Of a stretch of 64,000 bases of DNA, positions 58,601 to 64,000 are shown piece after piece. A program made the position numbers and the translations under genes. Under the pieces are notes generated by a model that saw only the letters and a program-made list of their open reading frames with translations, was not told the origin of the DNA and did not search any database. The stretch comes from a virus, in IMG/VR virus record IMGVR_UViG_3300030202_003282, positions 1 to 64,000 of that record; one strand, written 5' to 3'. Numbering within the stretch: the stretch's first letter is position 1; every line of letters starts with the position of its first letter.

Positions 58601-61521
58601 ATATATCTACATCAAGAGATACCCTTCTTGCATTGATGGATAAGGTTTTTAAAGCTAAACAACAAGAAGTATTAGATAAAATTTCTAATAGAGAATATAG
58701 AATAAGACAATCTGCTTCAACTTTAGCTAAATTATCTTCAGGAAATGATCAAAATGAATTCTATAATTATATGTTAGAATTTGATGAAGAAGGTGTTCCA
58801 ACAGGAATGGTTGTTCAGAAAATTGGAAAGCAATATTGGAATAAAAAGAAAACTTTTTATGATAAACTATCTGATGCTAGTGGTGTGCCATTACAATACA
58901 GACATATTGATAGTATAGAAGAAGCTAAAAAAACAAAACAAGGAAGAGAAGATATTGCATATAACATAGCATTACATAAAAGAAAAATGGAGTTTGCTGT
59001 TTTTATGAGAGCTGAATATACGCAAGATGGTACTTTAAGAGATGGTAGATATCACAGGTATAATGATGAATTTATTAAAGCACGTTTAATACATGAAACT
59101 TATGTACAAGTAGGAGATAATCATGGTCATTGGGAACAAAAGAAAGGTATGACTGATGCTGCATATCAAAAATATTTAGTTAAGTATTATGATCAAAAAG
59201 ATAATGTAACTAAATCTGAATACATTGGTGGTGAATTTACCGGTAAAGTATATGAAGTACCAACTAGATTTTATGTTAAAAAAGATTATGTAATTATAAA
59301 TGAAACTGCAAAAAATGATAAGGGTGGATTAGAGTCTATGGTTAGTGAAAAATGGGATAAAATAATGAATCCTACTGATGCACTAGGAGAAGCTCAAAAA
59401 GATTTTTATAACACTTACATGGAGATTTACAATGACATGTTGGAAAAATTACCTATGACAACTAGAGATAAGATGTTAGGTAAAATGCCTTTAATTAAAA
59501 ATACATTTTTTGAAAGCTTAAAAGATAAACCAAATGCAGTGGCTAACTTATGGACTAAAATGACCAGAGGTACTAAAGATTTCTTTACAAGTACTGCTCA
59601 TAGTAAAAGAGTTGTTTTAGATGAACAAGGTAATCTTACAGATCAATTGCCAATATTTTATGTTGGTTCTCCAAGAACAGAAGAACAATTGAAAAAAATT
59701 CTTGATGATATAGAAGCTTTAGAAATAAGATATAAAGAAGGAGGACCTAATGCAATAAGTTTTGAAGAGTATAAAAAACAGTTACAAGTTCTTAAAGGAG
59801 AAGAAGCTAAAATAAGACAAGTTCCTACAAGATCAGAAATAAGTAAAGATATGGCTGATAGTTTATTAAGATTTACTGCAATGGCTGAAAATTATGAAGT
59901 CATGGGACAAGCAGAAGATACTATAAATGCCATGTTAAAAATAATAGAAAAAAGAACTTATACAACATCTGAGAATGTTGTTACAGCATATATAAAAGGT
60001 AAAAAAGAACAAGTAGGAGAAGTTAAAGGTTCAGATTCAAATGTTTATAAAAGAGCTAAAAAATGGATGAACATGGTTTATTATAACAATGATTCAATGA
60101 GCAAATCTGTGGCAGATAAAATGGTATCTAAAGTAATAAGATATTCTTCTTTATCTTATGTTGCTTGGAATCCATTTGGTAATATAAACAACTATGTAAT
60201 AGCAAGATTAAATAATGGTATAGAAGTAGCAGGACAAAGATTTTTTTCTGCTAAATCATATGCAAGAGCAACGGCAGAATTTAATAAAAGAGTTATGCCA
60301 GACTTAGTAAGAAAAACAGCTTTTGCTGGTGGACAATTTGCATCAGGTCAATATGATCAATATGAGGCACAATCAAAATATGAAGCTTTTGTTGAATTAT
60401 TTAGAATGATGGATAATACTGCTGATATCCGTGAATCTGGTTATAATGGAAAAAAAGGTTTGTTTTCTAAATTTATGGATTTAGGTTATTTACTACAAGA
60501 TGGTGCAGAATATAATGTTCAAACTAAAGTAGGAATGGCCATGATTATGGATGTTCAAGTTAGAAAAAGTAAAGAGGGCAATGGAGGAGAAACATTGAGT
60601 TTATGGGATGCTATGGAATTTAACTCAGTTACTCATAAATTAACTTTAAAAGAAGGTTTTGATGAAGTAGCAGAAAGAAATAGTGCTGATCCTAAAAGTG
60701 GAGAAAGAAATTGGACAAAATATGATGATCAGTGGAGATATCAATATAGAAATAAAATACGTGAAGTAAACAAACAAATACACGGTAACTATGCTCATGA
60801 AGATAGAATGGTAATTCAATCACATTGGGGTGGTGAATTAATAGCTCAATTTCACAAGTGGGTTGTCCCTGCTATTAAGGCAAGATATAGAAAAGAATAT
60901 TTTGATGAAAATGTAGGTTACTTAGAAGGTAGATATAGAAGTTTATTTCAATTAACAAAATGGGCTTGGAAAAATAAAGCCAATATAAAAAATCTTAAAG
61001 AACAATTTAAACAAGATTTTGGTGAAGGAAATAGAGCTAAAATGAAAGTTTTAAATCTTTATAGAGCAGCTGGTGAAACAGCTATAATGTTTACTACACT
61101 TGCAGTAGCAAGTTTATTAAAAGGTTTATTTGAAGATGATGATGATGACTCACCAGGAATGAGAAGGCTTAAAAATGCTATGGTGTATCAAGCAGATAGA
61201 GCATATAAAGAATTAATACAATTTGCTTGGTTTACACCAGATGGAGTAAAACAAATATGGCAGATGGTAGGATCTCCTATAGCTTCTACAAGAACATTAG
61301 GAGAATTAACAGAAGCTTTTGTTGCAACTGCAGATTATGCATATTATGGATTAACTCAACCACCAGAAGAATTTTATAAAAATTCAGATATTTATTATCA
61401 AAGAAGGCCACGTAAAGGTCAGCTTAAATTAGCAAAGGAATGGAAAGATGTAGTTCCAATAATATATGGTATTCAAAGATGGGCTGATTTTGAAAATCAA
61501 AAAGATTTTTATATTAAATAA
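55636..61521 (+). CDS. Giant virion protein with degenerate zincin and RecB-type PD-(D/E)XK nuclease (1961 aa)
   Basis: Residues about 230-380 match the zincin region of the upstream polymerase protein in layout, but the motif reads E250-E251-V-L-H254-P, so the first histidine is replaced by Glu; it is probably catalytically inactive. The nuclease domain (about 460-720) has GTVD585, IIDLK with D599 and K601, and Q677-x-x-x-Y681 (QVNLYRR), the order seen in RecB/Cas4-like nucleases. A long helical middle follows, and near residue 1820 a hydrophobic helix (AIMFTTLAVASLLKGLF) precedes an acidic run (EDDDDD). It follows the polymerase gene by 14 bases and is probably co-packaged. It might process phage DNA ends or attack host DNA after entry. 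Confidence 0.75.
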   Translation: MAKCINRSAPEYAPLLKKYKSVITVDSIINKWQDFNFGTDLFPTVAQAEEYLNNKKAVYSLKQREFDEALVANLRKLGLVQRRNVNGQLTIYVQNTPKEGAPYIFRAEKDQLLNNEQSKKVADENFNKVLKYLQVHGMPLDYFIPTYTKRTIRLDVNPSAVKPKDIIEIAKKATRKISPNTTAILEHLGQMFPQLNINVVNKEQARRYWESLPQAIRGLNKNKFDQVNSFYYRGNVILIEGRINSETAIEEVLHPFMDAVYAQNKSLFEGLLSEAKENFPELVVKIENAYKTSDDVFFDQTQIDKEIVTQALSRHFNREYENNPTESWTTMIKDLFDFFMTILKDLHKYISGKNLKGVRVESIVGFAKLSDIAKLLNTSNISFDLSLANKDKINKVQYSLSPGKMAIINAAIAQGNPLQQKIVAQLFHTPGNVPMDKDSAFTDEDGNYDFLTATGVQDGETIIVLNAKDHVYYNVKTGEAYTSATTVIKGTMPESVRKDKRIALELGNDFDAITDGIAAGLTLDQIKDNMTILDPEVIRDAYNQIFATVNNIEMEPTMVGKPERNIVLPQVILYDEKTKTAGTVDLMVITPTGQIRIIDLKTSKNSINKIDRFSKSPAYSTNSFPLGEDSKLLYETEDGQYLLDSKGNKIRKTELSGKRKGLPLRIEMTTKQQHDMQVNLYRRMAENMGLEIEHGRLGTMTYHIHVPWTTKDFNKDGKYTGTFRLEGFQVQQDQQNELYIDQLVPEDRNSWSAEKMQRTVEQDENSPLKDNYLNDNEALPEDITDANGLTEYNTIFTALQDFKQGLLDRKTALLQLRSAITLDKTRAEAVEMIDDKIAAIEVATLIGDGKKMAAEYTRLMTSSIKEMDKFIEYMNNPKNYNSQKYINYALNFDKFIATYSGLRNIKKSGDLNNTQMKLLLTLEDKLKEIGGYQKSGGEVVEGLVDKAISNYVRTYVKENSNREDLDDATLDSIMKLGEDIGMFEFGTYDISTSRDTLLALMDKVFKAKQQEVLDKISNREYRIRQSASTLAKLSSGNDQNEFYNYMLEFDEEGVPTGMVVQKIGKQYWNKKKTFYDKLSDASGVPLQYRHIDSIEEAKKTKQGREDIAYNIALHKRKMEFAVFMRAEYTQDGTLRDGRYHRYNDEFIKARLIHETYVQVGDNHGHWEQKKGMTDAAYQKYLVKYYDQKDNVTKSEYIGGEFTGKVYEVPTRFYVKKDYVIINETAKNDKGGLESMVSEKWDKIMNPTDALGEAQKDFYNTYMEIYNDMLEKLPMTTRDKMLGKMPLIKNTFFESLKDKPNAVANLWTKMTRGTKDFFTSTAHSKRVVLDEQGNLTDQLPIFYVGSPRTEEQLKKILDDIEALEIRYKEGGPNAISFEEYKKQLQVLKGEEAKIRQVPTRSEISKDMADSLLRFTAMAENYEVMGQAEDTINAMLKIIEKRTYTTSENVVTAYIKGKKEQVGEVKGSDSNVYKRAKKWMNMVYYNNDSMSKSVADKMVSKVIRYSSLSYVAWNPFGNINNYVIARLNNGIEVAGQRFFSAKSYARATAEFNKRVMPDLVRKTAFAGGQFASGQYDQYEAQSKYEAFVELFRMMDNTADIRESGYNGKKGLFSKFMDLGYLLQDGAEYNVQTKVGMAMIMDVQVRKSKEGNGGETLSLWDAMEFNSVTHKLTLKEGFDEVAERNSADPKSGERNWTKYDDQWRYQYRNKIREVNKQIHGNYAHEDRMVIQSHWGGELIAQFHKWVVPAIKARYRKEYFDENVGYLEGRYRSLFQLTKWAWKNKANIKNLKEQFKQDFGEGNRAKMKVLNLYRAAGETAIMFTTLAVASLLKGLFEDDDDDSPGMRRLKNAMVYQADRAYKELIQFAWFTPDGVKQIWQMVGSPIASTRTLGELTEAFVATADYAYYGLTQPPEEFYKNSDIYYQRRPRKGQLKLAKEWKDVVPIIYGIQRWADFENQKDFYIK

Positions 61522-61533
61522 TATTCTTATAAA

Positions 61534-61564
61534 TTTTTTGCTAGCAATAAGATTTTTGTTAGAT
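61534..61564 (+). promoter_or_regulatory. Possible promoter with a perfect 10-base palindrome
   Basis: TTTTTTG (61534-61540) is followed by ATAAGATTTTTG (TTTG at 61555-61558), 16 bases before the ATG at 61575. The palindrome TTGCTAGCAA (61538-61547) lies between them and could be an operator. The TTTG box resembles the other promoter candidates, without the TATATT part. Confidence 0.35.
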
Positions 61565-61574
61565 TATAAGAGTA

Positions 61575-61814
61575 ATGAATTGGACAAACATAATCAACAG
61601 AAAAAGAAAGCTAACTCCAACAGAAAGAATAGCTAGTAGAATAGGGTATTTAGGTGCTGGACTTTTAATAGCTGGACAATGGACGTTAGAACCAATTTTA
61701 TTTATAATTGGATTTATATTTGTTATTGTACAAGTTGTTGTACGTAAACAATGGAATTTGGTAGCACTAAATATAAATGGTTTATTAGCTTGGTTAAAGC
61801 ATTTGCTTTTATAA
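61575..61814 (+). CDS. Small membrane protein (79 aa)
   Basis: The N-terminus is basic (NRKRKLTPTERIASR). Two hydrophobic helices follow: IGYLGAGLLIAG and PILFIIGFIFVIVQVVV, separated by a short QWTLE turn. A basic loop (RKQWN) and a third semi-hydrophobic stretch (ALNINGLLAWLKHLLL) close it. By the positive-inside rule the N-terminus is cytoplasmic. It is the last gene of the plus-strand block; its stop codon lies inside the convergent terminator stem. A role in lysis, superinfection exclusion or membrane remodelling is possible; the family is not identified. Confidence 0.65.
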   Translation: MNWTNIINRKRKLTPTERIASRIGYLGAGLLIAGQWTLEPILFIIGFIFVIVQVVVRKQWNLVALNINGLLAWLKHLLL

Positions 61815-61847
61815 ATAAAGGGCAGTATCTCTACCACCCTCTATTTA
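61812..61847. terminator. Convergent terminator hairpin between opposing gene blocks
   Basis: TAAATAAAGGG (61812-61822) pairs with CCCTCTATTTA (61837-61847) over 11 bases. In the minus-strand transcript the one mismatch becomes a G-U pair, so the stem is stronger in that direction (for the reductase) than in the plus direction, where it is A-C. The left arm includes the stop codon of the small membrane protein. Confidence 0.65.
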
Positions 61848-61882
61848 ACCTTTATATAAATATGAACGAAACTTATAAAGGT
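61848..61882. terminator. Second hairpin in the convergent intergenic region
   Basis: A perfect nine-base inverted repeat, ACCTTTATA (61848-61856) and TATAAAGGT (61874-61882), with a 17-base loop lies next to the stronger hairpin. It may add to bidirectional termination or RNA 3'-end protection. The AT-rich stem alone is weak. Confidence 0.45.
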
Positions 61883-61916
61883 ATTCCATAATATAATTTT
61901 TCAATCCAACACATAA

Positions 61917-63776
61917 CTATTGAATTTCACAAGCTCCACCAGCACAAGCCAGTTCACCTGTTAGATTTGTTTCATCTTTTTCTTCAATTACTTTAGAAAG
62001 ATCTATTTCTTGTAAATGTATTAACATTTTTTCATATTCTTTTTTAGTAATATCTTGAAAAGGTGCTTGTTTGTATGTACCTCCATTATAAGGTAGTACA
62101 GATAATCCATTATAATATTTACGATTATCCCACATCCATTCACCTGCAGCTTCCCACTCATGTTCTTTTAAGCTAATTGTTGCAGAAACATTGTGTGTAT
62201 TAGATCCAGTTCTATGACCTGGTTTAATCCACTCTTGTGCTATACGCTTAACTCTATCTAACAATTGAAATGGAGATTCAGTTCTCATTATAGCTCCAGA
62301 AGGAGCTTTTTGAGGAATACTGATTACAGCTGTAGTATGAGGACTAAAATACTCATCTTCAACTAGTTCAGGGATATTCTTAGAGAGATACTCATAAATA
62401 GCTTCATTTTTACCTACACGTAAAGTACGTATATAATAATCATTATGCCAAGCATGAATACCAGAAGAAGTACCTAAAGTAAGAGATGTAGTTCCAGCAG
62501 GTTTTACAGTTGTTGTTCTAGCTGACTTGTTAATATCAATTAACTTTGCAATTCTAGAGTTTTCTCTCTTTACAAGATCTGCAGCTTTAGTCATGTCATA
62601 ACCTAATACAGCTCCGGATCCAATTCCTGTCATTGATACACCAATAAGTGCATCTTTTTCAGTTGTTTCTCTCCAGATATCTCTTAAATAATGAAAGTCA
62701 GTGTAACCAGCTTGCAATGTTCCAATAAAAGCTGCAGCTTTAACTCTTTCATTAAGATCTTCTTGAGATGTAATATTAGATACATTAACTTCACAAAGAT
62801 TACAGAATTGATATGGACGCAATGCAATTTCACAACAAGGATTAGTTCCCCAATCTTTATCATTATTAAAGTAAATACCAGGTTCACCAGCACCACTCTT
62901 TTCTACACGCTCCCAAAGTTTCATAAAAAATTCTTTAGTAATTTTATGTCTCATCAGGACAGCAGAATTATTAGCACGGCCACGTTGTGGATTTAATTCC
63001 CACCAATCACCAGATTTAGATGCAATCATATCATTATCATCAGCAGAAAATAAACTAATAAGTGCAGCTCTACGTATACCACCTGCTAATACAGCATCAG
63101 CAATATGACAAACAATATCATGAACTTCTAATGTTGTTAATTGATCACCATCCTCTTTACTTTCTAAAATACCTGTTAATTTAACAATGCATTCTTTAAG
63201 TGGTTGAGGTCCAGGTGCTTTACCACCAGATGTTACAAGTCTTGCACCTTTAGCACGAATATCTGAATAATCAAATTCAATACGAGATCCTTTACCATTA
63301 AGATAAGACTTCATAAGTACTTTAATAGAATCAGCCCAACCTTCAATTGAATCACCAATTAAAAATCTTCTGCTTCTTTTTACATAAGGTTTATTTATAG
63401 GAGGTAATTTAGCTACATGATGTTTTTGTACAGAATAACCTACACCAGTTCCTCCCAATAATAAGAACATAATCTCACTAAATGAGTCAATATGATCTAA
63501 TGGTAAATATGCACAGTTATAAATTCTATTAGGAGATATTTCAATTGGTTTACCACCAAATTGCATACTTCTCATAGAAGGAAGAACTTTTTTATCATAT
63601 ACCATTTTATAAACTTCTTTAATTTCAGAAGAAAGTTTAGGATACTTTTTAATATGCATGTTTTTATTTCTAGTAACTAATTCATGCCAGGTTTCCCTGC
63701 GGTTTAGTTCTGGAACAAATCTTGCATATTTCATATAGACAGTGATTTCACTTAGAATTTGATTGCTTAATTCCAT
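61917..63776 (-). CDS. nrdJ: Adenosylcobalamin-dependent (class II) ribonucleotide reductase (619 aa)
   Basis: It reduces ribonucleotides to deoxyribonucleotides with a B12-derived radical, without a separate small subunit. The catalytic set is visible: C88 (NCAYLPLD) and C325 (FCNLCE) as the redox pair, C314-C315-E316 in NPCCE giving the radical cysteine and the acid, GGTGVGYSVQ near 108-117, and C611/C616 in the C-terminal CAGGAC that re-reduces the site. At 619 residues it is shorter than the monomeric Lactobacillus enzyme (739), so it probably lacks that enzyme's inserted dimer-mimic segment; no N-terminal ATP cone is seen. The gene is on the opposite strand to the virion block and supplies dNTPs for phage replication. 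It ends with TAG. Confidence 0.9.
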   Translation of the reverse strand: MELSNQILSEITVYMKYARFVPELNRRETWHELVTRNKNMHIKKYPKLSSEIKEVYKMVYDKKVLPSMRSMQFGGKPIEISPNRIYNCAYLPLDHIDSFSEIMFLLLGGTGVGYSVQKHHVAKLPPINKPYVKRSRRFLIGDSIEGWADSIKVLMKSYLNGKGSRIEFDYSDIRAKGARLVTSGGKAPGPQPLKECIVKLTGILESKEDGDQLTTLEVHDIVCHIADAVLAGGIRRAALISLFSADDNDMIASKSGDWWELNPQRGRANNSAVLMRHKITKEFFMKLWERVEKSGAGEPGIYFNNDKDWGTNPCCEIALRPYQFCNLCEVNVSNITSQEDLNERVKAAAFIGTLQAGYTDFHYLRDIWRETTEKDALIGVSMTGIGSGAVLGYDMTKAADLVKRENSRIAKLIDINKSARTTTVKPAGTTSLTLGTSSGIHAWHNDYYIRTLRVGKNEAIYEYLSKNIPELVEDEYFSPHTTAVISIPQKAPSGAIMRTESPFQLLDRVKRIAQEWIKPGHRTGSNTHNVSATISLKEHEWEAAGEWMWDNRKYYNGLSVLPYNGGTYKQAPFQDITKKEYEKMLIHLQEIDLSKVIEEKDETNLTGELACAGGACEIQ

Positions 63777-63808
63777 ATTGATTGTTTTAAAATGTTAATA
63801 ATTAATAC

Positions 63809-63832
63809 ATAATTGATTACTTCATCAATTAT
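63809..63832. repeat. Inverted repeat in the leader of the reductase gene
   Basis: ATAATTGAT (63809-63817) and ATCAATTAT (63824-63832) are perfect arms around a six-base spacer, 33 bases upstream of the reductase ATG on the minus strand. There is no T-run after it in the minus-strand direction, which argues against a simple terminator for the gene beyond. An operator or leader hairpin is more likely. The remaining leader is AT-rich with no clear promoter. Confidence 0.5.
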
Positions 63833-63879
63833 TTGGTTTTTGTTGTGATGTGTATTATAAGATATAAAAATTTAATTTA

Positions 63880-63999
63880 TTAAACAACACGTTCATATCT
63901 AAAAGTAATAAAAAAAATACCTAAATGTATTCCAGTACAACTTTTAAAATTTTCTTTATCATTGCTTACTTCACAATTTTTGATTTTTATTCCTATCAA
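63880..63999 (-). CDS. C-terminal end of an unidentified minus-strand gene (partial)
   Basis: A minus-strand frame enters from the right edge and runs 39 codons to TAA at 63882-63880. The visible peptide includes SNDKENFKSCTGIHLG and ends FRYERVV. It lies 103 bases upstream of the reductase in the same direction, so it probably belongs to the same nucleotide-metabolism/replication arm. It is too short to identify, and chance openness cannot be excluded. Confidence 0.35.
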   Translation of the reverse strand: MIGIKIKNCEVSNDKENFKSCTGIHLGIFFITFRYERVV

Positions 64000-64000
64000 T

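Noticed and set aside
5456-61919. Stop-codon recoding (TAG read as Gln), known in some crAss-like phages
   Set aside because: TAG ends at least four genes here (5455, 31321, 55621 and the reductase at 61917), each followed closely by a new start or a termination region, and large genes are open without needing recoding.
63777-63879. Cobalamin riboswitch before the B12-dependent reductase
   Set aside because: Only about 100 bases are available and I see no B12-box-like sequence; the only structure is the simple inverted repeat.
1-64000. tRNA genes, CRISPR array, insertion sequence, integrase, diversity-generating retroelement
   Set aside because: No gap is long enough for a tRNA cluster, no direct-repeat/spacer pattern was seen, and no transposase, integrase or reverse transcriptase motifs appear in any long frame.

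Overview
The window reads as the late (virion) half of an AT-rich, tailed double-stranded DNA phage genome, most likely a crAss-like phage (Crassvirales) or close relative infecting a member of the Bacteroidota. The main evidence is a 16.3-kb gene for a giant virion RNA polymerase. It carries the DFDID catalytic motif known from crAss-like phages, preceded by an R-x-P motif arranged as in cellular beta-prime. It is embedded in a run of very large virion proteins and preceded by neck ring, tail and cysteine-rich fibre/adhesin genes. Start codons are preceded by A-rich leaders rather than Shine-Dalgarno sequences, and recurrent TTTG-containing promoter-like boxes sit upstream of several genes; both fit a Bacteroidota host. 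The host and exact taxon are inferences.

Layout, plus strand. 1-320: C-terminal end of a probable major capsid protein, closed by a strong terminator. 0.38-4.6 kb: capsid/neck genes, including a putative neck ring protein, a small Pam3-gp28-type holin candidate and a cysteine-rich 417-aa structural protein. 4.6-10.8 kb: a cassette of cysteine-rich tail, fibre and adhesin proteins with coiled coils, FN3, Ig-like and possible vWA-like domains. 10.8-14.8 kb: a calcineurin-like phosphoesterase, a protein of unknown role, two more putative neck ring proteins, and between them three small lysine-rich proteins. 14.8-21.8 kb: a 2310-aa tail (P22 gp10-like/muzzle-type) protein with lectin-like and cysteine-rich modules inserted in it. 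21.8-39.3 kb: four giant virion or cargo proteins, one with a lytic transglycosylase and a LysM domain. 39.3-55.6 kb: the 5444-aa protein with a zincin protease motif, a macro-like domain and the RNA polymerase core. 55.6-61.5 kb: a 1961-aa protein with a degenerate zincin and a RecB-type PD-(D/E)XK nuclease. 61.6-61.8 kb: a small membrane protein.

At about 61.8-61.9 kb the plus-strand block meets a minus-strand block at convergent hairpins. The minus strand carries a B12-dependent (class II) ribonucleotide reductase and, at the edge, the end of another gene. This is probably the start of the nucleotide-metabolism/replication arm.

Working model: capsid, neck and tail genes build the particle. 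The giant proteins (transglycosylase, cargo, polymerase, nuclease) are packaged and ejected, so the polymerase can transcribe early genes. The most interesting undescribed signal is a short recurrent motif, roughly [LIM]-P-x-[AFY]-Q-x(1,2)-G, with companion GG sites. It occurs at apparent domain boundaries in three consecutive giant proteins and could mark maturation (cleavage) or docking sites, perhaps served by the zincin encoded downstream.

No tRNA, CRISPR array, integrase or transposon was seen, and there is no intergenic gap above 300 bases. TAA, TAG and TGA all end genes, so stop-codon recoding is not indicated.
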